DNA of 64,000 bases from Ceratorhiza oryzae-sativae (lineage: Eukaryota > Basidiomycota > Agaricomycetes > Cantharellales > Ceratobasidiaceae), in NCBI GenBank assembly GCA_030998015.1, contig JARWMV010000249.1, forward strand, positions 310,001 through 374,000. The letters are read 5' to 3'. Under the pieces are notes generated by a model, which was not told the DNA's origin, did not search any database, and saw only the letters and a program-made list of their open reading frames with translations. Shown here piece after piece: positions 54,356 to 64,000 of this stretch (position 1 is its first letter; each line of letters begins with the position of its first letter). The translations under genes were made by a program, and so were the position numbers.

Positions 54356-55135
54356 TGTCAGGAGCAAGGCTCATGACATGCTAATTGATTCCAATTGCAA
54401 TATTTCTCTCCTATTTGCTTGATTTTGCCTGCTTCTTGCCATGTATGCTTGTACATGAGCTTCCATTCTTGCTTGTTCCTGCTTGTCTTGCTCATACTCA
54501 CTTAGATTCACTTCCTGTTACTTGTACTGCACTATCCCTCACTTGTAGTTACGTTTCACTTGCTGTATTGGCACTGAATAGTATTTAAGCAAGTCTGTGA
54601 AGTGTCCCCCATCTCCCACATGCATCACCTCACCATTCCACATCCCTTACTGCTCTCAGACCACCTGTCTTTGCCCCAAATATCACAACCAAAAACTTGT
54701 AGATGGCTGAGAGTATCCCTGGAAGGGGAATACTGGCTCTAAGAGTAGTGGAATGGGTGAAGAGACAAGGTAAAGTGCTCTGAAGAGACATAGATGCTTC
54801 ACAGACCTGCTTAAATATTATTTGTGGATAATGTGACAAGCAACATGTAAGTACAAGTGAGGGCTAGCACATTACAAGCAACAGGAAGCAAATGTAAGCA
54901 AGTACAAGTAAGAACAGGTGAGGACAAGCAAGACAAGCAAGAACAGGAGAAAATGGAAGCACATGCACAAGTACAAGTTGCAAGGAGCAGGCAAAATTGA
55001 GGAAACAAGACAGAGATACCACAAATTGAATCAATGAACATGTCAGGAGCAAGGCTCATGACACCAGAACTCTTTTGCAGTACTTTCAAAAGCTAATGTC
55101 TCATCCCAACCATCTGCAAGTCATCAGTGGTGACA
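54356..55135 (+). repeat. LTR-E solo in Gy-3 (outer, interrupted)
   Basis: It is bounded by agagg (54351-54355) and atagg (55136-55140), one mismatch. Removing it with one duplication gives a perfect Gy-3 frame (PNVLSQQPD). Its first 23 nt are TGTCAGGAGCAAGGC..., the reverse complement of the normal start, followed by the normal LTR-E body. The opposite LTR-E 54681-55063 is inserted in it. Confidence 0.8.
54681..55063 (-). repeat. LTR-E nested in LTR-E
   Basis: This 383-bp minus-strand copy has flanks ccaaa (54676-54680) and ccaga (55064-55068), a duplication with one change. It starts TATCACAACC (TG changed to TA) and ends AGGAGCAAGGCTCATGACA. Confidence 0.82.
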
Positions 55136-55140
55136 ATAGG

Positions 55141-55865
55141 ACATTTGGTTTCCCTGACTGTTCACCTAGCCCATGTTCAACAACAAAGCTACAGGATGCA
55201 GGAATGAGGTGCCAGCATGCATGCTGGCAGTTAAAATTCCTGAAAGTCTTCCAGTTCTCCAGATTCTTGTGATCTGTCAAGACGGTGACTGGGTGCTTTG
55301 TTTGCTCCAGGAAACTGTACCAGTGTTCAAATGAGCAAATGATAGCCAGACATTCCTTGTCTTGAGTGTTGTAATTTGGCTCTGCCAGGGAGAAGCTGGT
55401 GGATATGAAGGCCACAGGGTGCATGCATCTGTCATTCTGTCACTGTGATAGGACAGCACCTATGGCATTGGCATAAGCATCAGTTTCCAGAAACTAGTGT
55501 TCATCCTCATTTGGGTGTGCAAGCACAGGTTCTGAGGAAATTCCCTGTTTGACACCATCAAACACTGCTTGCTGCTCCTCTGCCCAGTGCTATGGGGTCT
55601 CCCATTCTGTCAGAGCATGGAGAGGTCTCGCCAACTCGCTACAATTAGCAATGAAGCTCAGGTGGAAGTTTGCAAATGCCTGGAAAACCTGCACTTGTTT
55701 CACTGTTAGAGGAGATGGGCATTCCATGATTGCCCTTACCTTCTTCTGCACCATTGAGATACCTTCAGGGGTAATCACCAAGCAAAGGTAGGTGACAGAG
55801 TTGACAGCAAAATGGCACTTCTAAGGGTTGTGGAAGAGGTTATGCCACTGTAAATGGATGAGAAC
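55141..55865 (-). pseudogene. Gy-3 RT thumb and RNase H
   Basis: On minus: KCHFAVNSVTYLCLVITPEGISMVQKKVRAIMECPSPLTVKQVQVFQAFANFH (RT thumb), EEQQAVFDGVKQGI-type connection, ETDAYANAIGAVLSQ (RNase H with Asp) and NTQDKECLAIICSFEHWYSFLEQTKHPVTVLTDHKNLENW. The 5' end at 55865 continues the RT palm now found inverted at 59926 (GHFREVL + IHLQ). Confidence 0.82.
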
Positions 55866-57175
55866 TGTTATGGGTCAGGGTACACTGGAATATCTAGAGC
55901 TTAAGCAATTGTAGATATGTTAGTATACACTAATTGTACTCAATACTTCTTAGACTAGAGTAAGAAGGCTCAAAGTAGTTGCGGTGCAATCAAGTAACAC
56001 TCAAGGTAGTCTTAATCTTTCACAGTGTAAACTGACTAATTTATAGGTATAAAGAGCAACACTACTATGGTCAGGTTCCCTAGGATATCTTAAATGTAGT
56101 TCAGCCCTAGTTGCTTGGACTAACTGATACTAATCTTAATACTAGACTTAAGCAATAGCTTATAGGATAGATGTTGGGCTGCCCATGCATGTACTTCCTC
56201 AGCTACAGGTACTTAGATTTCCTCTAATAGCTGGTACTTAATGTCACACTCAATTGGGCAATACTGTATCCTTATATATATCTCTATATAAGATACAACG
56301 ACTCAGACAATATATAACTAATATGGTACTTTATTCCTCAGCACTAGTTATATAAGAAATCACACACAGAAAAGAGAAATAGAAAGAGAAAAGAAACCAA
56401 TAACCAGTGTGGGTTGAGTTCTAAAGAGGAGGGGTGGTCTGGAAGGGCCTCAGAGGAGGTCCTTTTATACCCTGAGGAGAGCATTCCAGAGCCAAATAGA
56501 TACATGCATGCCAGTGCAATCATCAAAAGAGGGTACTGCTATACTTGGGGTACACCCTAGCACAGTATAGGATAAGACAGTAAAGACAGGGTGTGGATTG
56601 AAGGCGTTGATGCATCTGAGACCTGCTATTGGCTTGTAGATCATATTATGATAGTATATACATGTAATGAACAGAGGCTACATCTCAGTGAGTCATAAAG
56701 TAAGTCAGAGAAGCTTCTGGATCAACTTGGAAGGCTCTCCTGACTCACTGGAGTCATTAGATCTTGATTGATGGTCCAGAAAGATTCTAATAATCTTTGG
56801 GCCATTCCGGCATGAGGATCTGATGGATCGCGATGATCTTCGGGCAGCAGATACCGCCGAAGATTAGCTATCGATAGAGCATAAGATCGCTTTGATAGCG
56901 TAAGCAGTTGCCAAGATATGAGTGGTGTGATGTTGTTATCAATATCTCCTGATAAGATGAAATATCGCAACCTCTGTATCTCTCTGAGATCTTATTGTAA
57001 AAGCTTAATAAAATATGTGTTAGAAAGCGGGAAATTGGTACCATTTAATGGAACGGAAAATAGTACAGTTTGGAGCACATACAAATTCAAGTATTTCACA
57101 AATTAATTACAGAGGCATTGCTTGAGGTTGGCAGAGCTGACTAAATTAATAGAAAAATGTTATTGATCCATAACA
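55866..57175 (-). repeat. Solo LTR-A, copy A8 (inversion breakpoint)
   Basis: This 1310-bp LTR-A in minus has flanks agaac (55861-55865) and gcttg (57176-57180), which do not match each other. They match the reverse complements of the flanks of copy A9 crosswise. Variants such as caattgggcaatac and gatgttgggc are shared only with A9. Confidence 0.92.
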
Positions 57176-58740
57176 GCTTGCCAGGGAGCCAGAGCAACAC
57201 ACTCCAGTATGCTCCAGTGCTCCAGTGCTCCAGCTGGAGAGAATACACCCAAACCATAGGTTGTCACTGAGTCAACATACATAGACCCGGCCATCCCCAC
57301 CAGATTCAGCGCGGAAGATTCTTCTGGATTACTCAGGCAGCCCAAGCCAGAGTCTAGCACTGAGGAGGATGACAAACAACAACTAGCAGCAACCAGAAGC
57401 CCAGCAGAGCAAAGCATCATTGAGTTTGACCTCATAGCAGCCTTCAATCCAGCCCAGCCAAGCAGAGTAACATTCCACACCACCCCTGTGGTCATGGAAT
57501 CCTCTTGCAATCCCTGCATTGCAGAAATGCAGCTGGCAAAGCATCTAGCAACCCCTTGCCCTCTTGTGCACATCATTGCACTCCTACAATCCATTCCCCT
57601 TTGTCATGAGCCTTGCTCCTGATATGTTATTGAATTCATTTGTGATATTTCTCTTGTGTTTCCTTGATTTTGCTTGCTTTTTCCAACATGTACATGTGCA
57701 TGTGCTCCCATCTTTGCCTACTCTTGCTTGTGTGGCTTGTCATTCCCTATTCTTGCTTATACTTGCTCACACTTGCTCCCTGTCAATTGTACTGTGTTAG
57801 CCTTTGCTTGTACTTATGCATTGCTTGCCATCTTTGCCCCAAATAGCATTTAAGCAAGTCTGTGAGGCATCTCTGGTCTCCAGAGTGTTTTACCTTGTCT
57901 ATTCACACTTTCTACTGCTCTGAGACTCAGTAATTCCCTCTAGGGATTCCCCCAACCATCTATACATTGTCAGTAGTGACACTGTTGGTGCTGACCACCT
58001 CTACTGGACTCCCACACCTGAGCAAGAGGCAAAAGAGCAGCAGGAATTGCACACCATGAACACTATTATCGGTGTTCTCACCTATGTGCATACATGTCCT
58101 CTGGAGCAAGCTGTACATGCTGCAAAGCATACTCCAGCTCCTCAGCAGCCAAAGTCCAAAATCCCCACTCTGGAGAAGTATTGTGGCAATAAGGGGAACA
58201 TGGCAAAGTCATTCATCCTGGAGTGCAAAACCTAGTTTGTTGCAAACCACCCCAGCTTTCCCAGAGATGATTCCAGGATTATGTATGTGCTAATGAACCT
58301 GAAGGAGGGCATCCCCAAACAGTGGAGACAATACTACCTGAACAAGCTACTCAGTGGCAACCAGGATCCAATGCTCAAATGTTAGGAAGCATATGAGCCA
58401 GGATTCCTAGCAAAGTGGTGTGATCCTGCAGCCCTGCAGGTTGCTGAGTGCCAAACCAACAAGCTCATTGAGCCTCCCATTGGCAAGAGCATCACCAGTT
58501 TGAATGAGCTCATTAACATTACCTGTCTCATTGACAATACCCTGTTTGAGGCACACAATGAGATGCAATCAACCTCCAATCGATCCCCTCAGAACACACT
58601 CAAACCCACCAGTGCAAGGTTGGGAGGCTTTGTGACTGGAGATCTAGGAGATGTGCAGGAAGGCAGGACAGTGCCCCAAATGCAGCAATTGTGGTCACAA
58701 ATTTGAGAATTGTCCAAATGGCTGGAAACTTGAGGCTGAA
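57176..58740 (+). pseudogene. Gy-3 gag, inverted segment
   Basis: Plus-strand text continues the gag that starts on minus at 61565: RLACQG-type junction, then GENTPKP, STEEDDKQQLAATRSPAEQSIIEFDLIAAFNPAQPSRVTFHTTPVVM. After LTR-E (57602-57981): LYWTPTPEQEAKEQQELHTM, IPTLEKYCGNKGNMAKSFILECK, MYVLMNLKEGIPKQW, DPAALQVAE, then the zinc knuckle GQCPKCSNCGHKFENCPNGW (CX2CX4HX4C). Several stops. Confidence 0.82.
57602..57981 (+). repeat. LTR-E solo in Gy-3 gag
   Basis: This 380-bp LTR runs from TGTCATGAGCCTTGCTCC to TTGTCAGTAGTGACA. Flanks ccctt and ctgtt agree at 3 of 5 positions, so a duplication is doubtful. The gag text resumes in the homologous place of Gy-2. Confidence 0.8.
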
Positions 58741-58817
58741 CAGTGCCCCAAGCCAGTCTCAGGGCAGGTTAGAAGCTTAATTGAACTAGAGGAACCTTCA
58801 GAGTCAGGAAAAGTTTA

Positions 58818-59926
58818 ATGCAGCCCATTTTACCTGTGTCTGGTGTTGCAATCCCCCCTAAAATGTCATCCAAACCCATTGCCTGTGGTCCAATCCAATC
58901 AAAATCTTCTCTACTTATAACTCTTGATATGGAGGGAATCACAGGCTCTCATTCTACTCTCATTGACTCTGGATCCTCAGCAAACTTCATTGACCCACAA
59001 CATGTGCATCAGCTTTCTATTCCCCTGACAGAACTCTGCTCCCCATGACAGGTTGTTGAGATTAATGGCAAAGAAGTCAGGGATATTGTCCACTTCAAAT
59101 GCACCCTCAAATTCACAGTCCAATCACATTCCTTTGCTGCAACCTTCTTTTGTCTACCTCTTGGTGACCAGGATATCATTTTAGGGCTGGCCTGGCAGAG
59201 GCAGGCCAACCCAGATGTGGACTGGACAAATGTGACCATCAAACTTGCTGAACTGCTCTCTGTGAAGTGTGTGGACATTTCAACCACTCTCAAAATCCCC
59301 CATGAGTTCCAGGAATTCAAGAAGATGTTTGAGGGGGCAGTTCTTCACTGCCTTACCTGCCCACTGGCCACATGATTGCAGAATCCCCTGGAAGATGGCA
59401 AGGATGTGCCTTGGGGTCCTACCTACCAAATGACAGCAGTTGAAACAGCTGCACTCAAGGAACACCTGGATGCAGAGCTTGCAAGTGGCAAAATACAGCC
59501 AGCACATCTCCTGCAGTCATCCCATTAATGTCTGTCAAGAAGGTTGATGGCCAAGTTTGCCTCATGGTTGATTACCAGTGCCTGAAAAATATTACCATCC
59601 AGGACCACTTTGCACTGCCAAATCAGGATGAGCTAGTTGAGAAGCTTCAACATTCAAAGATCATTACCAAGCTGGATCTGCACTCAAGATACCACAATGT
59701 GTGCATCAAGGAAGGAGACATGTGGGAAACTGCATTCTGCACCAAATATGGGTTGTTTCAATGTCTTGTCATGCCATTTAGCCTTACAAATGCACCAGCA
59801 GTTTCAATGCTTCAGGAACAACATATTCAGGGACATGTTGGATATCTTTGTCATTGTCTACCAGGATGACATCCTGATCTTCTTCAACAGCAGGGAAGAG
59901 CATCTGGGACATTTCAGAGAGGTTCT
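58818..59926 (+). pseudogene. Gy-3 protease and RT palm, inverted segment
   Basis: Protease: LITLDMEGITGSHSTLIDSGSSANFIDPQHVHQLSIPL with intact DSG, then [96 protein letters not shown] (first Asp in LDLHS), [13 protein letters not shown] and [26 protein letters not shown], where YLDD reads YQDD. It stops at 59926 in the LTR-A and continues on minus at 55865. Confidence 0.85.
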
Positions 59927-61237
59927 TGTTATGGATTACTAACATTTTCTATTATTTTAGTCTGCTCTGACAACCTCAAGCAATGCCTCTGTAATTTTCT
60001 TGAAATTAAATGAATTTGTATGCATCTGAATTTATACTATTTGTATTCTACTAAATAGTACAAAATCTCCTCTTTCCAATGCGTATTTCATTGTGATTAT
60101 ATCTAAAGAACTCAGAGATATATAGAGGTTGTGATATTTCCTCTTATCAAGAGATATTGATTACAACATCGCACCACTCATATCTCGGCAACCGCTTACG
60201 CTATCAAAGCGATCTTATGCTCTATCGATAGCTAATCTTCGGCGGTATCTGCTACCTGAAGACTGTTGTGATCTATTGGATCCTCGTGCAGGAATGGCCC
60301 AAAGATCATTAGAATCTTTCTGGACCATCAATCAAGATCTAATGACTCCAGTGAGTCAGGAGAGCCTTCCAAGTTGATCCAGAAGCTTCTCTGACTTACT
60401 TTATGACTCACTGAGATGTAGCCTCTGTTCATTACATGTATATACTATCATAATATGATCTACAACCCAATAGCAGGTCTCAGATGCATCAACGCCTTTG
60501 ATCCACACCCTGTCTTTATTCTCTTATCCAATACTGTGCTAGGGTGTACCCCAAGTATAGCAGTACCCTCTTTTGATGATTGCACTGGCATGCATGCATC
60601 TATTTGGCTCTGGAATGCACTCCTCAGGGTATAAAAGGACCTCCTCTGAGGCCCTTCCAGACCACCTTCCCTCCTCTCCTCTACTCAACCCAGACTGGTT
60701 ATTGGTTTCTTTTCTCTTTCTATTTCTCTTGTCTGTGTGTGATTTCTTATATAATTAGTACTGAGGAATAAAGTACCATATTAATTATATACTGTCTGAG
60801 TCATTGTATCTTATATACAGAGATATATAAGGATACAGTATTGCCCAATTGAGTGTGACATTAAGTACCAGCTATTAGAGGAAATCTAAGTACCTGTAGC
60901 TGAGGAAGTACATGCATTGGGCAGCCCAACATCTATCCTATAAGCTATTGCTTAAGTCTAGTATTAAGATTAGTATCAGTTAGTCCAAGCAACTAGGGCT
61001 GAACTACATTTAAGATATCCTAGGGAACCTGACCATAGTAGTGTTGCTCTTTATACCTATAAATTAGTCAGTTTACACTGTGAAAGATTAAGACTACCTT
61101 GAGTGTTACTTGATTGCATTGCAACTACTTTGAGCCTTCTTACTCTAGTCTAAGAAGTATTGAGTACAATTAGTGTATACTAACATATCTTCATTTGCTT
61201 AAGCTCTAGATATTCAAGTGTACCCTGACCTGTAACA
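59927..61237 (+). repeat. Solo LTR-A, copy A9 (inversion breakpoint)
   Basis: This 1311-bp LTR-A has flanks gttct (59922-59926) and caagc (61238-61242), which do not match each other. They are the complements of the outer and inner flanks of A8 (agaac and gcttg), as expected after recombination between the two copies. Confidence 0.92.
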
Positions 61238-61720
61238 CAAGCCTGGCAGTGTCTTGGAGCATATTGGTCAGTGTAGACATGATCCTGGCTGTTGGTGACC
61301 AAATCTGGTTGCTGAGATTGTTTTGTAGTGCCTCCAACATGCCATGGAGTGCTGGGGCTTTGGAATTGTCACTCCTGGTGCCAATCAGATCATTGAAGAG
61401 ACAACCTAATTTTTGACAGTCTTCTGGAACACACAGAAAGCTTTGTTTGCAGTCTGACAGTGTGCTGGTGCCTGATGGGCTCCTTGTGGGTGCAAGAGAT
61501 GCAGCTGGAAGTAGGGAAGAGTTGCTGGCCAATGAAGTGGGTGATGCAGAATGTTGATTGGACATGGTGCCTTGGATTCAAGATCACAATCCTTAGAAGC
61601 AGGTCCAGTTGATAATCTTGTGTTGAGATGTATGTGAGCTGGTGGGCAAGATGTTGAAGTGCCTGTGCAAAATCGCATTGGAATGGATGGTGTGGGATGA
61701 GATCCAGAGTGATGAGGCAA
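61238..61720 (-). pseudogene. Gy-3 gag, N-terminal part
   Basis: On minus, ATG 61565 (MSNQHSASPTSLASNSSLLPAA) opens a frame with VPEDCQKLGCLFNDLIGTRSDNSKAPALHGMLEALQNNL and MLQDTARL, collinear with Gy-2 gag (PEDCQQLVCLFNYLIGTRSDSSEAPALHGMLEML). The leader upstream (61721-61744) matches that of Gy-2. The frame is cut at 61238 by LTR-A A9; its continuation is at 57176 on plus. Confidence 0.85.
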
Positions 61721-61744
61721 CAGCCTGAGAAGATTGCTTCACAA

Positions 61745-62519
61745 CATCACATCCAACAATGTCACAAGCCTTGCTCCTGACATGTTATTGATTTAATTTG
61801 TGATATCTCTCTTGTGTTTCCTTGATTTTGCAATGTGTACTTGTGCATATGATTCCATTTTCACTTACTCTTGCTTGTCTTGCTTGTCTTGCTTGCCCTT
61901 GCTTATTCTTGCTTATACTTGCTTATATTTGCTTCCTGTCACTTGTACTTCGCCAGCTGTCACTTGTACTTACATGTTGGTTGTCATATTTGCTGCTAAT
62001 AGTATTTAAGCAAGTCTGTGTAGTGTTTCTGGTCTCCAGAGTACTTTACCTTGTCTATTCACCTGTTCTACTACTCTGAAAGCCAGTATTACCCTCCAGG
62101 GATTCCCCTGGCCATCTACAAGTCATTGGTTGTGACAAACAACTTGTAGACAGCTGAGATGAGACCTGTGCATTTAAAAGTACTGCAAAAGAGCTCTGGG
62201 GCAAAGACACATGGTCTGAGAGCAATAAGGGATGTGGAATGACAAGGTGGAGCACTCTGGAGATGAGAGACCTTCCACAGATTTGCTTAAATATTACACA
62301 GTGCCAATATGGCAAGTGACGTGTAACAATAAGCAAGGGATAGTGCAGTGCAAGTCTCAGGAAGTCAATATAAGCAAATATAAGCAAGACAAGTGGGAAC
62401 AAGCAAGAATGGAAGCACATGTACAAGCATATGTGGCAAGAGGTGGCAAAAATCAAAGAAATGAGCAAGGAGTATTACAATTGGAATCACTAAGCATGGC
62501 AGGAGCAAGGCTTGTGGCA
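61745..62519 (-). repeat. Gy-3 5' LTR (LTR-E), interrupted
   Basis: Minus-strand LTR-E whose body is 61745-61759 plus 62138-62519, ending GGAGCAAGGCTTGTGGCA. It is split near one end by the plus-strand LTR-E 61760-62137. Confidence 0.78.
61760..62137 (+). repeat. Solo LTR-E nested in the Gy-3 5' LTR
   Basis: This 378-bp LTR runs from TGTCACAAGCCTTGC to AAGTCATTGGTTGTGACA with perfect duplication aacaa (61755-61759 and 62138-62142). Confidence 0.92.
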
Positions 62520-62835
62520 TGCTTCTTGCCATGTATGCCTGTATCTGTGCTTCCATTGTTCCTTGTTCCTGCCTTCCTTGCTTGTACTTGCTGAGATTCA
62601 CTTCCTGTTGCTTGTACTGTGTTAGCCATCACTTGTAGTAATGCATCACTTGCAATGTTGACACTGAATAGTATTTAAGTGAGTATGTGAGTGTCTCTGC
62701 TCTCCAGAGCACTTCACCTTGTTGTTCCACTTCCCTTTCTGCTCTCAGACCACCTGGCTTGCCCTAGAGTTCCCTTGCAGTATTCTCAACAGCTCAGGTC
62801 TCATCCCAGCCATTGACAAGTTGTTGGTTGTGACA
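62520..62835 (+). repeat. LTR-E fragment at the Gy-4 boundary
   Basis: A plus-strand LTR-E lacking its first part begins at tgcttcttgccatg directly after the end of the Gy-3 5' LTR and ends AAGTTGTTGGTTGTGACA. It abuts Gy-4 RT. The 23 nt at 62497-62519 could serve as the end of both neighbours. Confidence 0.75.
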
Positions 62836-64000
62836 CTCTTGGTGAAGATCTTTGCACATCAGAGCTCCTCGATCAGCTCATCCTGAGGCAGCAGTGCAAA
62901 GAAGTCCTTGATGGTGATATTATTCAGGTGATGATAGTCAACCACCAGGTGCAGGCAGCCATCAGCCTTCTTGACAAACATCACTGGAGTGCCTGCACAT
63001 GAGGTGATGGGACAGATCTTGCCACTTGTGAGCTTTGTATCAAGGTGCTCCCTGAGCACAGCTGTCTCAGCCAGTGTCATTGGGTAGATAGGACCCCAAG
63101 GAACATCCTTGCTGTCTTCCAGTAGGATTGTGAAATCATAGGGCCAGTGAGGGTGTAAAGAAGTAGAGAATTCTTCCCCAAACATTTTCTGGAACTCTTG
63201 GAACTCAGGAGGGATATTCAGAGTTTCTGTAAGATCTGCACTCTTCCCAGAGTGCATTTCAGGAATTTTGACAGTCTGGTTTGTCCAGTCTGCATCAGGA
63301 TTGGCCTGCCACAGACAGGGAAGTACCAGAATGATGTCCCAGTCACTGAGATGGAGACAAAAGAATGTTGCAGTTAATCAATGTTATTGTATGGTAAATT
63401 TCATGGTGCATTGCAAGTGGACCAAGTTGCTGACTTCTTTGCTATTAATCCCAACAACTTGTTGTGGGGAACTGAGTTCTGTGAGGGGAATAGATAGATC
63501 ATATGCATGTTGAGGGTCAATAAAATTTGCAGAAGATCCAGAGGTGATAAGAGCTGAATGGGGGCCTTTGATTGCCTCAATGTCAAGAGTTATTAGGAGC
63601 GATGATTTGGATTGAATTGCACAACAGATTAGTGGTTTTGATGTCATTGTGGGAGGGATTACAGCACCAGACACAGGTAAAATGGGCTGCATTAGGCTTT
63701 TCCCAGATTGTGCAGGTTCCTCTTGATCAATCAATCTTCCAACCTTCCTTGAGACTGGCTTAGGATGTTCTTCAGCTTTAAGTTCCCCACCATTGGGGCA
63801 GCTTTCAAACTTGTGACTAGAATTGCTGCATTTGGGCCATTGTCCTGCCTTTTTGCACTTCTCCAGGATCTCCACTGTCATAAAGCCACTAGATCTTGCA
63901 TTTGTGGGTTTGGAGGTGCTCTGGGACAAGGGGTGGAGCTTGACTCCAGTTCTTTGTTGGCCTCAAACAGTTTGTTGTCAACCAGTGTAGTAGGGGCTGG
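62836..64000 (-). pseudogene. Gy-4 gag end, protease and RT start
   Basis: On minus, entering from the window edge: gag text with NKLFEANKELESSS, a zinc knuckle with the first Cys changed (GQWPKCSNSSHKFESCPNG), LIDQEEPAQSGKSLMQPILPVSG, protease HSALITSGSSANFIDPQH, where DSG reads TSG, then NIPPEFQEFQKMFGEEF, SKDVPWGPIYPMTLAETAVLREHL, MFVKKADGCLHLVVDYHHLNNITIKDFFALLPQDELIEEL and AKIFTK. The RT is cut at 62836 by LTR-E. It is the same family as Gy-1 to Gy-3. No downstream part of it is identified. Confidence 0.82.

Larger units (their letters stand above)
51712..62519 (-). mobile_element. Gy-3: Ty3/Gypsy chromovirus with an internal inversion
   Basis: A relative of Gy-2 on minus: 5' LTR at 61745-62519, gag start at 61720, then (inverted, now on plus) gag, protease and RT at 57176-59926, then RT/RNase H, integrase, chromodomain and extra ORF down to 52060, 3' LTR at 51712-52050. 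Insertions: LTR-E pair at 54356-55135, LTR-A at 55866-57175 and 59927-61237, LTR-E at 57602-57981, LTR-E in the 5' LTR. The coding order becomes normal when the segment between the two LTR-A copies is turned round. Confidence 0.85.

Noticed and set aside
1..64000. Direct repeats as CRISPR arrays, bacterial genes, tRNA or rRNA genes
   Set aside because: No regularly spaced short repeats, no bacterial-type operons, and no tRNA or rRNA-like sequence was recognised by eye on either strand.

Overview
The window is a pile of nested transposable elements with no recognisable host gene, rRNA, tRNA or CRISPR array. It looks like a heterochromatic block of a filamentous fungus, probably a mushroom-forming basidiomycete. 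The reasons are chromodomain-bearing Ty3/Gypsy elements, a Copia element, a LINE, a Tc1/mariner element, hAT-type MITEs and very short GT-AG introns (46-65 bases). Many open frames are broken by TGA where a homologue or family motif has Arg, which is the footprint of cytosine deamination at CpG. The species itself is inference.

Layout. 1-4250: a decayed LINE (endonuclease, then reverse transcriptase) split by LTR-B (itself split by LTR-A) and by LTR-C. 4795-14390: a Ty1/Copia element with 5-bp duplication accct, interrupted by LTR-C, by LTR-A (which holds a giant palindromic foldback element, which holds a Tc1/mariner element), and by two tiny hAT-type MITEs. 14396-17690: further nested LTRs (B, A, D). 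17691-19031: a gag-like open frame of unknown family. 19032-20158: LTR-E pieces. 20159-40920: Gypsy element Gy-1 (minus strand), broken by LTR-E/LTR-A insertions and, in its gag, by the largest element of the window.

That large element, Gy-A (24767-40706, plus, duplication gatgg), is about 15.9 kb and structurally complete: two 1.3-kb LTRs, primer-binding site, leader ORF, gag with a collagen-like tract and zinc knuckle, protease, RT, RNase H, and integrase with chromodomain. Between integrase and the 3' LTR it has about 3.2 kb holding three accessory genes, at least two of which read as spliced genes. A 1.4-kb non-autonomous hAT element sits in its pol. The many solo LTR-A copies come from this family. 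Gy-A is the best candidate here for something undescribed.

40921-51425: Gypsy element Gy-2 (plus), with an LTR-A/LTR-E nest in its 5' LTR and an LTR-D in a conserved extra ORF after the chromodomain. 51712-62519: Gy-3 (minus), a relative of Gy-2 with the same extra ORF. Its central 2.75 kb has been inverted by recombination between two opposed LTR-A copies, which the swapped target duplications show directly. 62836-64000: the start of Gy-4 (minus), running off the window.

The family names LTR-A to LTR-E and Gy-1 to Gy-4 are labels made for this annotation. Boundaries rest on TG...CA ends plus matching target duplications wherever these are given.
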